Shown: positions 1-9,891 of the stretch, one piece after another
Position numbering within the stretch: position 1 is the stretch's first letter
How the letters are laid out: each line of letters opens with the position of its first letter
DNA from: an uncultured Pelagibacteraceae bacterium
GTDB taxonomy: Bacteria > Pseudomonadota > Alphaproteobacteria > Pelagibacterales > Pelagibacteraceae
Length of the DNA stretch: 64,000 nucleotides
Direction: 5' to 3'
NCBI GenBank assembly: GCA_902613065.1
Contig: CACMFU010000002.1
Span: 1-64,000 of the forward strand
Program-made: the position numbers and the translations under genes
The notes under the pieces: generated by a model
The model's database searches: none
The model's input: the letters and a program-made list of their open reading frames with translations, nothing else
Told to the model about the DNA's origin: nothing

Positions 1-1
1 T

Positions 2-82
2 CACCCATCTTCAACAAATAGAATTAATAATATTACAAATTGGATAAACGAAATTATTATTAAATATCCGCCTATTGCTTAA
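2..82 (+). CDS. possible C-terminal end of an upstream gene (partial)
   Basis: Plus frame 2 is open from the window edge to a TAA at 80-82 and would encode about 26 residues ending in KYPPIA. The stop falls just before the tRNA-Lys gene, which is where a neighbouring gene could end. The peptide is too short to assign to a family, and an open frame this short can occur by chance. This is an inference from position only. Confidence 0.3.
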   Translation, partial: HPSSTNRINNITNWINEIIIKYPPIA

Positions 83-83
83 G

Positions 84-159
<76 letters not shown>

Positions 160-209
160 CCAAGAAGCGTTTTTATATTGATTTTTTTTTATTAATCAAT
201 GTTAAAAAT

Positions 210-1322
210 TTACAATTTCTTGATGTACTTATCGTGAAATTCATCAAAAGTACCATGTTTTATATTGTCTCTGATATTTCTCATTAAATCTTGATAAAAG
301 TTGATGTTATTAAGGGTCAGAATCATTGAGGCCAACATTTCGTTGGTATTAAATAAATGATTTAAATAATTCTTAGAATATTTATTTAAATTGAACTTTG
401 TGACACTTCTATCCAGTGGAGTATTATCATTTTTATATTTTGAGTTTCTAATTTGAATTTGTCCTTCCCATGTAAAAGCCAAGCCAGTTCTCCCCGATCT
501 CGTTGGCATTACACAGTCAAACATATCAACACCTCTCTTAACTGCACCGAGTATATCAGATGGAGTACCAACACCCATTAAATATCTTGGTTTTTCTTTA
601 GGCATATGATCTTTTATTCCATCAAGAACATCAAACATTTCATCTTGTGTTTCCCCTACTGCCAATCCTCCTAGAGCATATCCATTAAATCCAATATCGA
701 TAAGATTGTTTAAAGATTTGATTCTTAGATCATTAAATAATCCACCTTGTACAATTCCAAATAAACCTTTGTGGTCATTTATTCCAAATGCATCTTTTGA
801 TCTTTTTGCCCACTCTGATGATAATTCCATTGATTTTTTAATTTTATCATAATCTTTTGTATTTTTAGGGCATTCATCCATAACCATTACTATGTCTGAG
901 TTCAAACCTTTTTGAATTCTTATGCTTTCTTCAGGGCTTAAAATAAAAGTTTTACCATCTATATGTGATTGAAAAATTGCACCTTTATCTCTATCGATTT
1001 TATTTAATTTTGACAGAGACATAACTTGAAAACCACCTGAGTCCGTTAAAATTGGTAAATCACAATTCATAAATTCATGAAGTCCTCCAACGCTTTCAAT
1101 TCTTTCAACACCAGGCCTTATCATTAAATGATATGTATTTGATAAAATTATCTCACTACCTGTTTTTTTTATATCTTCTAAAAATACACCTTTAACAGTT
1201 GCTTGTGTACCAACAGGCATAAATGCAGGAGTGTTTATATTGCCTCTATGGGTCTCTATAACTCCTACTCTTGCATAATTTTGAGTATGATGAACATTAA
1301 AATTGAAATCTTTTAATGACAT
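210..1322 (-). CDS. tgt: tRNA-guanine transglycosylase without zinc ligands
   Basis: Tgt exchanges guanine-34 for preQ1 in tRNAs with GUN anticodons, a step of queuosine synthesis. The protein is 370 aa, normal for the family. DSGGFQ at about 94-99 supplies the general-base Asp94, and FDCVMPTR at about 268-275 supplies the nucleophile Asp269. The C-terminal zinc site is abnormal. Where the family has C-x-C-x2-C just before YSRAYLHHL, this protein has VTKFNL before YSKNYLNHL. The later His ligand (HN before YYQ in E. coli) is Asn338. The fold landmarks around the site remain, so the enzyme probably works without zinc. It is the last gene of the ssb-gyrA-coaD-ppi-tgt run, 11 bases after ppi. 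Confidence 0.96.
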   Translation of the reverse strand: MSLKDFNFNVHHTQNYARVGVIETHRGNINTPAFMPVGTQATVKGVFLEDIKKTGSEIILSNTYHLMIRPGVERIESVGGLHEFMNCDLPILTDSGGFQVMSLSKLNKIDRDKGAIFQSHIDGKTFILSPEESIRIQKGLNSDIVMVMDECPKNTKDYDKIKKSMELSSEWAKRSKDAFGINDHKGLFGIVQGGLFNDLRIKSLNNLIDIGFNGYALGGLAVGETQDEMFDVLDGIKDHMPKEKPRYLMGVGTPSDILGAVKRGVDMFDCVMPTRSGRTGLAFTWEGQIQIRNSKYKNDNTPLDRSVTKFNLNKYSKNYLNHLFNTNEMLASMILTLNNINFYQDLMRNIRDNIKHGTFDEFHDKYIKKL

Positions 1323-1333
1323 TCATTATTTAA

Positions 1334-1891
1334 TTATTGAGATTTAAAACTAATAATTTTATCTGGATTTGAAACTGCTCCGTTATCTCCATCACCTTTT
1401 GTAATCATATCAACAAATTCCATTCCTTCTATTACTTTTCCAAAAACAGTATATTGTCTATCTAGGAAAGGTGCTGGTTTAAAACAAATAAAAAATTGAC
1501 TATTGGCGCTATTAGGATCTGATGATCTTGCCATAGAAACAGTCCCTCTATCATGAGGAAGGTCATTAAATTCTTGATTTAAATCTGGTAAATCGGATCC
1601 ACCTATACCTGCCCTTCTTAAATCGAAATCTTTAGAAGATGAATTTCCAAATTTTACATCACCTGTTTGTGCCATAAACCCATCAATTACTCTGTGAAAA
1701 ACAACATTATCATATTGTCCTGAGTCTGCTAACTCTTGTATTCTTTTTACATGATTTGGTGCAACATCTGGGTACATTTCAATTTTTACATCACCATCTT
1801 TTAATTTTAAAATCATTATATTCTCCTTTGCTATTAAATTTGTTGATAAAAAAATAAAAAAAATAATTAAAATATTTAAAAATTTATTCAT
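1334..1891 (-). CDS. periplasmic cyclophilin-type peptidyl-prolyl isomerase
   Basis: This 185-aa cyclophilin catalyses cis-trans isomerisation of Xaa-Pro bonds. The core carries the cyclophilin landmarks FHRVIDGFMAQTGD, NSANSQFFI and FLDRQYTVFGKV. A hydrophobic N-terminus (about residues 2-21, ending before AKEN) looks like a signal peptide, so the enzyme probably acts on exported proteins in the periplasm. An internal Met at MILKLKDGD would give a cytoplasmic form; the longer start is preferred because the leader is well formed. It overlaps coaD by 8 bases, indicating co-transcription. Confidence 0.93.
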   Translation of the reverse strand: MNKFLNILIIFFIFLSTNLIAKENIMILKLKDGDVKIEMYPDVAPNHVKRIQELADSGQYDNVVFHRVIDGFMAQTGDVKFGNSSSKDFDLRRAGIGGSDLPDLNQEFNDLPHDRGTVSMARSSDPNSANSQFFICFKPAPFLDRQYTVFGKVIEGMEFVDMITKGDGDNGAVSNPDKIISFKSQ

Positions 1892-2378
1892 AAACCTCTT
1901 TCAATGATTTAATTGTACTTTTGGTCGTAAATTTTTTCAAATCACCATTATGCTGAGCGATTTCTTTAACAAACCTAGATGATATTATTTGATTTTCAAC
2001 ATCTGACATTAAAAAAATTGTCTCAACTTGATTATTAAGTTTTCTATTCATTCCAGCAAGTTGGAATTCGTACTCAAAATCAGAAACTGCTCTTAAGCCT
2101 CTTAAGATTATATTTGATTTATATTTTTTACAAAGGTCTGTTGTCAAAGTATTAAATTTTATAACATCAACTTTATTTTTTTTAAATTTCAGATCTTTGT
2201 AAAGAGCTCTTTTAACAATTTCTATTCTTTCATCTAATGAAAATAGGAAGTTTTTCTGATTTCCATCTGAAATACCTACAATTACTTTATCTACTATCTT
2301 AAGTGATTTTTTAATGACATCTATATGACCAAAAGTAATTGGATCAAAAGTTCCTGGATAGATAGCTATATTTTTCAT
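1884..2378 (-). CDS. coaD: phosphopantetheine adenylyltransferase
   Basis: CoaD adenylates 4'-phosphopantetheine to dephospho-CoA, the penultimate step of coenzyme A synthesis, in the cytoplasm. The 164-aa protein has the nucleotidyltransferase signature YPGTFDPITFGHIDVI at residues 7-22 (the TxGH-type motif is FGH). It also has the substrate-binding stretch ILRGLRAVSDFEYEFQ and the C-terminal ISSRFVKE motif. Its start overlaps the gyrA stop by one base, and its end overlaps the cyclophilin gene by 8. Confidence 0.97.
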   Translation of the reverse strand: MKNIAIYPGTFDPITFGHIDVIKKSLKIVDKVIVGISDGNQKNFLFSLDERIEIVKRALYKDLKFKKNKVDVIKFNTLTTDLCKKYKSNIILRGLRAVSDFEYEFQLAGMNRKLNNQVETIFLMSDVENQIISSRFVKEIAQHNGDLKKFTTKSTIKSLKEVYE

Positions 2379-4951
2379 TAAATAAGATTATCATCTAATT
2401 TAATAGCAGAAACTACTTTTTCATCCCCAGTCAGTTTAATTATTCTAACACCTTGCGTATTACGACCAGCTATTCTTATTTCTTTAACAGCTGTTCTTAT
2501 TACTCTACCTTTATTTGTTGAAATTAATATTTGATCTCCTTCAAAAACAGGAAAAGATGAAGAAACATTCCCGTTTCTTTGTGAATTGACAATACCAATA
2601 ATTCCCTTTCCTCCTCTATTTGTAACTCTATAATCATAGTGAGATGTTCTCTTACCATAACCATTTTCTGTAATAGACAGAATGAACTTTTCTTTAGCTT
2701 TAATTTCTGATTTTTGGTCTTTATTTTTTGCTTTCTTATTTGAATCATGATCAATAATAGACAAAGATACGATAGTATCATTTTCTGCTAAATTGATACC
2801 TCTTATACCTTTTGATGATCTACCTTTGAAAACTCTAAGTTTTTTTGATTCAAACCTAATGCATTTTCCTAATTTAGTACTTAAAATTATATCCTGATCA
2901 TCTCTACAAATTTTAACACCAATAATTTTATCATTACCGTCAAGTTTCATTGCAATTTTACCTGAAGCATTAATTGAGGTAAAATCTTCAAGATTATTCT
3001 TTCTGATTTTACCTTCACTTGTTGCAAAAATGATATGCATGTCTTTTGTATCAACATCACTATCTGGAAACGGCATAATTGAACTAATTGATTGATGATT
3101 TTTTAAAGGAAGAATATTAAATAAAGACTTACCTTTTGATGCGGCTGACCCTTCTGGAATTTTCCAAGCTTTAACTTTGTATGCTAATCCTTCTGTAGAG
3201 AAAAATAGAACAGATGTGTGAGTATTTACTGATAATGTTTGTACTACAGAGTCTTCATCCCTTGTCTTAATGCCTGTTTTACCCTTTCCGCCTCTTTTCT
3301 GTTGTTTAACATTACTTAATGCACCTCTTTTAATGTATCCTTGTAAAGTAATTGTAATTATTACAGACTCTTTTTGAATAGTTTCTTCAATATTATAGTT
3401 TAAAACAGCATCTATAATCTGTGTTCTTCTCGGAGATGAAAATTTCTCTTTAATTTGAGATAACTCATTACTAATTACTTTTAATAGTTCGCTTTTTGAA
3501 TTTATTATTTTTTTATACTTTGTAATCAATTCAGATAATTTTTTTATTTCTTCTTCAATTTCGTTAATTCCAAGAGCTGTTAATTTTTGTAATCTAAGTT
3601 CTAATATTGATGTAACCTGAGTTTCAGATAAATTATATGAACCTTTATAATTTTTACTATCAACTAATTTAATTAATTTTGCAGATTTTGCAATTTTCCA
3701 TTTAGTTTTTATAAGAGTATTTTTTGCTTCCTCTGGATTTTTTGAAGATCTAATAATTTTTATTACTTTATCAATATTTTCTACACTAACAGATAAACCA
3801 AGTAATACATGAACACGGTCTTCGGCTTTTTTTAAATCATATTTAGTTTTTTTAATGACTACATCTTCTCTAAATTTTAAAAAGTTCTCTAAAAAATCTT
3901 TTAGTGAACATGTTTTAGGTTTGTTATCAACAATGGCTAATGAATTAAAACCGAATGAAGTTTCAATGGATGTATATTTATAAAGTTGTCTTTTTATTGT
4001 CTCGGGCTCAACGCTTCTTCTTAGATCGATAGCAACTCTTATACCTTCTCTATTGGATTCATCTCTAATGTCACTTATACCCTCAATCTTTTTATCTCTA
4101 ACTAATTCTGCAATTTTTTCATTTAAGTTAGATTTGTTTACTTGATAAGGTATTGAAGTAATTACTAATCTATCTTTACCATTTTTAAGATTTTCTACAT
4201 TTATTTCACCCCTAATTTTAAAAGAACCTCTGCCTGTTTTGTATCCTTCTCGAATAATATCTTTACCGATAATAACTCCTCCTGTTGGAAAATCAGGGCC
4301 AGGTATATGCTTCATTAACTCTTTAACTTTAATATCTTTATTTTTTATAAGCGCTAAAGTTCCATCAATAATTTCACCAAGATTATGTGGTGGTATACTA
4401 GTAGCCATACCAACAGCTATACCTCCAGCTCCATTTACTAAAAGATTAGGATATTGAGCTGGCAATACTGTAGGCTCTTGCTCAGTTTCGTCGTAATTAC
4501 TTTTAAATGAGACAGTATTTTTTTCTATATCATCAATCAAAAATTGAGAAATTTTTGCAAGTTTGGTTTCTGTATACCTCATTGCTGCAGGTGGATCACC
4601 ATCGATTGAACCAAAATTGCCCTGACCATCAATTAAAGGAACGCTCATTGAAAAATCTTGAACCATTCTAACCAAGGCATCATACACAGCTTGATCACCA
4701 TGCGGATGATATTTACCAATTACGTCTCCAACAATTCTTGCAGATTTTCTAAATTGTTTTGACCAATCAAAACCACCTTTGTGCATTGCATATAAAATTC
4801 TTCTGTGAACAGGTTTAAGTCCGTCTCTTATGTCGGGTAATGCCCTACTAATTATTACGCTCATGGCGTAAGATAAATATGATGAACTCATTTCATCATA
4901 CATTGAAATTGGTTTGATATTTAAATCTTTAGTTACTTCGTTTTTTTGCAT
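2378..4951 (-). CDS. gyrA: DNA gyrase subunit A
   Basis: GyrA is the breakage-reunion subunit of gyrase, which introduces negative supercoils with GyrB. The 857-aa protein has the full layout: N-terminal catalytic domain with AAMRYTE, active Tyr at about residue 126; a long coiled arm at about 360-510; then a C-terminal beta-pinwheel. The pinwheel has repeated blocks and a GyrA-box-like QQKRGGKGK. In the quinolone region the sequence reads [12 protein letters not shown], so the position equivalent to E. coli Ser83 is Gln87, while the Asp87 equivalent is kept (Asp91). It is followed without a gap by coaD and preceded by ssb at 4 bases. Confidence 0.98.
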   Translation of the reverse strand: MQKNEVTKDLNIKPISMYDEMSSSYLSYAMSVIISRALPDIRDGLKPVHRRILYAMHKGGFDWSKQFRKSARIVGDVIGKYHPHGDQAVYDALVRMVQDFSMSVPLIDGQGNFGSIDGDPPAAMRYTETKLAKISQFLIDDIEKNTVSFKSNYDETEQEPTVLPAQYPNLLVNGAGGIAVGMATSIPPHNLGEIIDGTLALIKNKDIKVKELMKHIPGPDFPTGGVIIGKDIIREGYKTGRGSFKIRGEINVENLKNGKDRLVITSIPYQVNKSNLNEKIAELVRDKKIEGISDIRDESNREGIRVAIDLRRSVEPETIKRQLYKYTSIETSFGFNSLAIVDNKPKTCSLKDFLENFLKFREDVVIKKTKYDLKKAEDRVHVLLGLSVSVENIDKVIKIIRSSKNPEEAKNTLIKTKWKIAKSAKLIKLVDSKNYKGSYNLSETQVTSILELRLQKLTALGINEIEEEIKKLSELITKYKKIINSKSELLKVISNELSQIKEKFSSPRRTQIIDAVLNYNIEETIQKESVIITITLQGYIKRGALSNVKQQKRGGKGKTGIKTRDEDSVVQTLSVNTHTSVLFFSTEGLAYKVKAWKIPEGSAASKGKSLFNILPLKNHQSISSIMPFPDSDVDTKDMHIIFATSEGKIRKNNLEDFTSINASGKIAMKLDGNDKIIGVKICRDDQDIILSTKLGKCIRFESKKLRVFKGRSSKGIRGINLAENDTIVSLSIIDHDSNKKAKNKDQKSEIKAKEKFILSITENGYGKRTSHYDYRVTNRGGKGIIGIVNSQRNGNVSSSFPVFEGDQILISTNKGRVIRTAVKEIRIAGRNTQGVRIIKLTGDEKVVSAIKLDDNLI

Positions 4952-4955
4952 TTAT

Positions 4956-5402
4956 TTAGAAAGGGATATCATCGTCTAACTCGTTTTGAGCCATAGAACT
5001 ATCATCAAAACTTTGTTTGTTATCTTGAGATGGAATTGAATTTTGATTTCCCCCACCTAACATTGTTAATGATGAATTGTATCCTTGAATTAAAATTTCA
5101 GTAGAATATTTATCCTGACCTGATTGTTCATCTTTCCATTTTCTAGTAGTGAGTTGTCCTTCAACGTATACTTGTGCTCCTTTTTTTAAATATTGTTGAA
5201 CTACATTTACTAGTCCTTCATTGAAAACAACTACTCTATGCCATTCTGTTTTTTCCTTTTTTTCACCGGTATTTTTATCTTTCCATGATTGACTGGTAGC
5301 TAGGCTTAATCTTGCTACACTTTTACCGTTAACCATTTGTTTAACTTCTGGATCTGCGCCTAATCGACCGATTAAAAGTACTTTATTTAAGCTTCCTGCC
5401 AT
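4956..5402 (-). CDS. ssb: single-stranded DNA-binding protein
   Basis: SSB coats single-stranded DNA in replication, repair and recombination. The 148-aa protein has an N-terminal OB fold (about residues 4-110) with [17 protein letters not shown] and [10 protein letters not shown] polar linker follows, then the acidic tip DDDIPF that recruits partner proteins. It heads the gyrA-coaD-ppi-tgt run. It is divergent from uvrA with an 80-base gap that contains a perfect 18-bp dyad, so the two DNA-repair-related genes may share an operator. Confidence 0.97.
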   Translation of the reverse strand: MAGSLNKVLLIGRLGADPEVKQMVNGKSVARLSLATSQSWKDKNTGEKKEKTEWHRVVVFNEGLVNVVQQYLKKGAQVYVEGQLTTRKWKDEQSGQDKYSTEILIQGYNSSLTMLGGGNQNSIPSQDNKQSFDDSSMAQNELDDDIPF

Positions 5403-5419
5403 AATATTTATATATTTGA

Positions 5420-5437
5420 AATGTTATTTATAACATT
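5420..5437. promoter_or_regulatory. perfect palindrome between ssb and uvrA
   Basis: The sequence AATGTTAT-TT-ATAACATT is an exact 8+2+8 dyad in the 80-base gap between the divergent ssb and uvrA starts. Its position fits a shared operator. It is not the GTTC-N7-GTTC direct repeat known for alphaproteobacterial LexA. It resembles the Zur boxes at 23107-23139 but has a 2-base rather than a 1-base centre. The binding protein is unknown, and an AT-rich dyad could also arise by chance. Confidence 0.45.
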
Positions 5438-5482
5438 AATAGGCTTGAATATTAATTTTATTAATCTAAAGCAACTAAAATT

Positions 5483-8359
5483 ATGCTTAAAAAGATACTT
5501 ATTAAGGGCGCAAAAGAGCACAATTTAAAGAATATTTCACTAGAGATTCCTAAAGACAAATTTGTTGTAATAACGGGTCTATCTGGGTCAGGAAAATCAT
5601 CATTAGCATTTGATACTGTCTATGCCGAAGGTCAAAGACGATATGTTGAAAGTTTATCTGCATATGCAAGACAGTTTTTAGACAAAATGAAAAAACCAAA
5701 TGTAGATTTAATCGAAGGTTTGAGTCCAGCAATTTCGATAGAACAAAAAAATACTTCGAAAAATCCAAGATCAACGGTTGCAACTGTAACCGAAATATAC
5801 GATTACATGAGAGTACTTTATGCAAGAGCTGGAATACCATACTCTCCATTCACTGGTAAACCAATTACTTCACAAACTATTAGTCAAATTGTTGATAAGA
5901 TTAAAGAATTACCAAAAAAATCTACAATATATTTATATGCTCCAGTCGTGCGAGGACGTAAGGGTGAATACAAAAAAGATATATTAGGATACAAAAAAAG
6001 AGGATTTAGAAAAATCAAAGTTGATGACCAATTGTATGATATTGAAAGTGTTCCAGAATTAAATAAAAAACTTAAACACGATATTTCAATCTTAGTTGAT
6101 AGAATTGTAATAAATTCCTCTTTAGGAAACAGATTAGCCGAAAGTGTTGAAACGGCAGTTAATTTAGCAAATGGATTACTTTTTGTAGAATATGAAAATG
6201 AAACACTTCCAAAAAAATACAGAAAAATTGAAAAACTAATTTTTTCTACCAAATTTGCTTGTCCTGAAAGTGGTTTCACTATTGAAGAAATTGAACCAAG
6301 ACTTTTTTCATTCAACAGTCCTTATGGAGCTTGTGAGGAATGTGAAGGTATTGGAATGAAACTAAATGTTGATCCAAATTTAGTTGTTCCAAATGAAAAA
6401 AAATCTATCGCAGATGGTGCAATCGAACCTTGGGCAAAATCTACATCAATGTATTACGCCCAAACATTGGCATCATTATCTAAACATTATGGTTTTTCAT
6501 TAGATGATAAATGGTCAAAATTACCAAAAAAAATTAAGGATGTAATTTTGTATGGATCTGATGATGAAGAAATTAAATTTACTTATGACGATGGCTATGA
6601 GAAGTATTCACATAAAAAAACCTTTGAAGGTGTTGTCAATAATCTAGAGAGAAGATATTTAGAAACAGATAGTGATTGGAAAAGAGAAGAAATTGCTCAA
6701 TATCAATCTGATACAAAATGTGAAAGATGCAATGGTTATCGATTAAAAGATGAAGCTCTGTGTGTTAAAATAAATGAATTAAACATAAGCCAAGTTACAG
6801 AAAAATCAATTTTTGATGCTAAGGAATGGTTTAGATCTTTAGAAGTTAAATTAGACAAAAGACAAATTAAAATTGCTCAACATATATTAAAAGAAATTAA
6901 TGAACGTTTAGATTTTCTTTTAAATGTTGGTCTTGATTATTTAACTTTATCTAGAGAGTCTGGAACATTATCTGGCGGAGAAGCACAAAGGATTAGACTG
7001 GCTTCACAAATTGGATCAGGTTTAACTGGAGTTCTATACGTTTTAGATGAACCATCAATTGGTTTACATCAAAAAGATAATGTTAAGCTTATAGATGCAT
7101 TAAAAAGATTAAGGGACTTAGGTAATACTGTTATTGTTGTTGAGCACGATACAGAAACAATGGAGAATGCAGATCATATAATAGATTTAGGACCTGAAGC
7201 TGGAAATAAAGGTGGAGAAATTGTTGCTGAAGGTACATATGAGCAAATTTTAAAAAATGATAAAAGTATTACTGGAAGATATTTATCAAATAAGAGTTTC
7301 ATACCTATTCCAAAAAACAGAAGACTTGCAAAAAATGGTAGATTTTTAGAAATCAATGGTGCATCAGGAAATAATTTAAATAACGTAAATTTAAAAATAC
7401 CTTTAGGTAATTTCACTTGTGTTACAGGTGTATCTGGAAGTGGTAAATCTACTTTGATACTACAAACTTTATACAATGCATTAAACCTTACTTTAAATAA
7501 TAATAAGTCTAGAAAAATTCCTCAGCCGTTTAGAGGATTTAAAGGAATAGAATTAATTGATAAAGTTATAGATATTGATCAATCACCTATTGGTAGAACT
7601 CCTAGATCAAATCCTGCTACATATACTGGAGCTTTTGGTCCTATCAGAGACTGGTTTACCAATTTACCTGAAGCAAAAAGTAGAGGCTATAAACCTGGAA
7701 GATTTTCTTTCAATGTAAAGGGTGGAAGATGTGAAGCATGTGAAGGAGATGGTGTAATTACTTACGAAATGCACTTTCTTCCTGATGTTTACATAACATG
7801 CGATGAATGCAAGGGCACTAGATACAACAGAGAAACATTAGAGATTAAATTCAAAGATAAGAGTATTGCAGATGTTTTAAATATGACTGTTGATGAAGGA
7901 TGTGAGTATTTTGAAAATATTTCAAACATCAAAACCAAACTTCTAACTTTAAAAAAAGTTGGTCTTGGCTACATAAAAATTGGTCAGCAAGCAACAACCC
8001 TATCTGGTGGAGAAGCTCAACGTATTAAACTTGCTAAAGAACTATCAAAAAGGTCTACAGGAAGAACAATGTATATATTAGACGAACCAACTACTGGATT
8101 GCATCAGCACGATATAAAAAAACTTTTGGAAATTTTACACACTTTTGTTGCAACGGGTAATTCAGTTGTAGTTATTGAGCATAATTTAGATGTTATTAAA
8201 ACTGCCGATTATATTGTAGATATGGGGCCCGAGGGTGGTGTTAAAGGAGGAAATATTATTGCTGAAGGCAAACCCGAGGAAGTTGCAAAAGTAAAAGATA
8301 GCTATACAGGTAAATTTTTAAAGCCTTTATTAGATACGAAATTTAAAAAAACCGCTTAA
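5483..8359 (+). CDS. uvrA: excinuclease ABC subunit A
   Basis: UvrA is the damage-recognition ATPase of nucleotide excision repair and loads UvrB. The 958-aa protein holds two ABC ATPase halves. Walker [10 protein letters not shown] is at about residue 33 with signature [12 protein letters not shown] near 495; the second Walker [10 protein letters not shown], is near 648 with [12 protein letters not shown] near 839. The C-terminal zinc module [11 protein letters not shown] ... CDECKG is complete. In the first zinc module the leading CxxC reads CPESG, so its second Cys is Ser, a change I recall as common in alphaproteobacterial UvrA. It is divergent from ssb. Confidence 0.98.
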   Translation: MLKKILIKGAKEHNLKNISLEIPKDKFVVITGLSGSGKSSLAFDTVYAEGQRRYVESLSAYARQFLDKMKKPNVDLIEGLSPAISIEQKNTSKNPRSTVATVTEIYDYMRVLYARAGIPYSPFTGKPITSQTISQIVDKIKELPKKSTIYLYAPVVRGRKGEYKKDILGYKKRGFRKIKVDDQLYDIESVPELNKKLKHDISILVDRIVINSSLGNRLAESVETAVNLANGLLFVEYENETLPKKYRKIEKLIFSTKFACPESGFTIEEIEPRLFSFNSPYGACEECEGIGMKLNVDPNLVVPNEKKSIADGAIEPWAKSTSMYYAQTLASLSKHYGFSLDDKWSKLPKKIKDVILYGSDDEEIKFTYDDGYEKYSHKKTFEGVVNNLERRYLETDSDWKREEIAQYQSDTKCERCNGYRLKDEALCVKINELNISQVTEKSIFDAKEWFRSLEVKLDKRQIKIAQHILKEINERLDFLLNVGLDYLTLSRESGTLSGGEAQRIRLASQIGSGLTGVLYVLDEPSIGLHQKDNVKLIDALKRLRDLGNTVIVVEHDTETMENADHIIDLGPEAGNKGGEIVAEGTYEQILKNDKSITGRYLSNKSFIPIPKNRRLAKNGRFLEINGASGNNLNNVNLKIPLGNFTCVTGVSGSGKSTLILQTLYNALNLTLNNNKSRKIPQPFRGFKGIELIDKVIDIDQSPIGRTPRSNPATYTGAFGPIRDWFTNLPEAKSRGYKPGRFSFNVKGGRCEACEGDGVITYEMHFLPDVYITCDECKGTRYNRETLEIKFKDKSIADVLNMTVDEGCEYFENISNIKTKLLTLKKVGLGYIKIGQQATTLSGGEAQRIKLAKELSKRSTGRTMYILDEPTTGLHQHDIKKLLEILHTFVATGNSVVVIEHNLDVIKTADYIVDMGPEGGVKGGNIIAEGKPEEVAKVKDSYTGKFLKPLLDTKFKKTA

Positions 8360-8394
8360 TCTTTATAGAAAAATAATATAAAATCACATTATAG

Positions 8395-8997
8395 ATGACT
8401 TCGATATTACAATCATTATCAAAAACTGTTCATTTGTCATTGGCTATTGCAATACTACTATTCATTGGTCTTTACATCGGCAATGGTGGATTTGATTTTG
8501 ATGTTTTATTTTGGAGCTGGTTATTAAGATATGTCCATGTCACTGTAAGTATTATGTGGATTGGTTTACTGTGGTATTTCAATTTTGTTCAAATTCCTAA
8601 CATGGCTAAAATTCCAGACGAACAAAAACCAGCTATAGGCAAAGTTATAGCCCCTGCAGCATTATTTTGGTTTAGATGGGCAGCATTATTTACAATCATA
8701 TCCGGATTACTATTAGCCTATTTTAATGGATACGTTCATCAAGCGATGACATTAGGAATTGGATCAGGTGGAGGAAAAAATACTGCAATAGGAATTGGAA
8801 TGTGGTTAGGGTTAATAATGGCATTCAATGTTTGGTTTGTTATCTGGCCAAATCAAAAAAGAGCTTTAGGCATGGTTGAGTGTGAACCTGAAGTTAAAGC
8901 TAAATCAGCAAAGACTGCAATGCTGTTTTCTAGAACAAATACACTTTTATCATTACCAATGTTGTTAACAATGGTAGCAGCACAAAATCTTTATTAA
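8395..8997 (+). CDS. PuuD-like (urate oxidase N-terminal domain) membrane protein
   Basis: This 200-aa integral membrane protein has about five hydrophobic segments. It resembles the membrane domain of the PuuD / urate-oxidase N-terminal family: RYVHVTVSIMWIGLLWYFNF at residues 45-64, then ALFWFRWAALFTI and a GMWLGLIMAFNVWFVIWP segment. In characterised PuuD a C-terminal cytochrome c follows the membrane part; here it is absent and the protein stops after the last helix. Conserved His residues such as His48 could bind haem. No purine genes lie nearby, so urate oxidation is not supported by context. It follows uvrA by 35 bases and abuts the end of secF with no gap. Confidence 0.75.
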   Translation: MTSILQSLSKTVHLSLAIAILLFIGLYIGNGGFDFDVLFWSWLLRYVHVTVSIMWIGLLWYFNFVQIPNMAKIPDEQKPAIGKVIAPAALFWFRWAALFTIISGLLLAYFNGYVHQAMTLGIGSGGGKNTAIGIGMWLGLIMAFNVWFVIWPNQKRALGMVECEPEVKAKSAKTAMLFSRTNTLLSLPMLLTMVAAQNLY

Positions 8998-9891
8998 TTA
9001 TTCTTTTTCTTCCTTAACAATTGTTCTTTGGCTAACTTTTAAAGAGACTAGTACTGGGTTTGCAATATAAATTGATGAGTAAGTTCCAAAAATTACTCCC
9101 AATATCATTGCTAAAGAAAATCCTTTTAATATTTCTCCGCCAAAAATAAATATAGATAAAAGTGCTAACAATGTAGTAACTGAAGTTATTATTGTTCGGG
9201 ATAAAGTTTCATTTATTGAGATATTTGTTAATTCAAATATTTTAACATCTGCATATTTGCGCAAATTTTCTCTAACTCTATCGAATATTACAACTGTATC
9301 ATTCATTGAATATCCAACTATTGTTAAAACAGCTGCTACGATAGAAAGATTGATTTCTAATGAAAATACAGAAAATACTCCCAATGTTATTATTACGTCA
9401 TGAAATAACGCTAAAATGGCTCCAAGACTAAATTGCCACTCAAATCTGATCCAAATATATAAAAGCATAGCTGCCAAAGATAAAGCAATCGCTATTACCC
9501 CTGATCTCAAAAGTTCTGCACTAACTTTAGGTCCAACATTTTCTACTCTTCTAAAATCAACTGAACCTATAGAATTTGATAGCTTAGTTTTTATCTCTTC
9601 TATAAATTGTGGGTCATTTGAATTTTGTTTTTCAAACTTAATTACAAAATCAGTTTCATTTCCGAAGTTTTTCACAGAGACATCTCCAAGATTCATTTGA
9701 TTAAAACTATCTCTTATTTTTGTAATATTAGCAGATGATTTGTCAGTCCTTAGCTCTATTAAAGTACCCCCTTTAAAATCAACACCAAAATTCAATCCTT
9801 TAAAAATTAAGAAAACTAAGGAAGCAATAATTAATATACCTGAAAGTATATTAAAACTTTTATAAAACTTGTTAAAATAGATTGTTTTCAT
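8998..9891 (-). CDS. secF: protein translocase subunit SecF
   Basis: SecF, with SecD, uses the proton gradient to complete protein export through SecYEG. The 297-aa protein has an N-terminal transmembrane helix, a periplasmic domain beginning VDFKGGTLIEL, and a C-terminal five-helix bundle. That bundle carries the family motif YSMNDTVVIFDRVREN. Its start overlaps the secD stop by one base. It is the last gene of the dgt-to-secF operon and ends flush against the convergent PuuD-like gene, with no visible terminator hairpin. Confidence 0.97.
   Translation of the reverse strand: MKTIYFNKFYKSFNILSGILIIASLVFLIFKGLNFGVDFKGGTLIELRTDKSSANITKIRDSFNQMNLGDVSVKNFGNETDFVIKFEKQNSNDPQFIEEIKTKLSNSIGSVDFRRVENVGPKVSAELLRSGVIAIALSLAAMLLYIWIRFEWQFSLGAILALFHDVIITLGVFSVFSLEINLSIVAAVLTIVGYSMNDTVVIFDRVRENLRKYADVKIFELTNISINETLSRTIITSVTTLLALLSIFIFGGEILKGFSLAMILGVIFGTYSSIYIANPVLVSLKVSQRTIVKEEKE

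Noticed and set aside
177-200. Hairpin ATTGATT/AATCAAT downstream of tgt
   Set aside because: The stem is short and AT-only, and on the minus strand it is not followed by a T tract, so it is not a convincing terminator.
4239-4457. Plus-strand ORF antisense to gyrA
   Set aside because: It lies wholly inside gyrA, has no ribosome site and no recognisable motif.
5884-6315. Minus-strand 143-aa ORF within uvrA
   Set aside because: Fully inside uvrA and without motif support.
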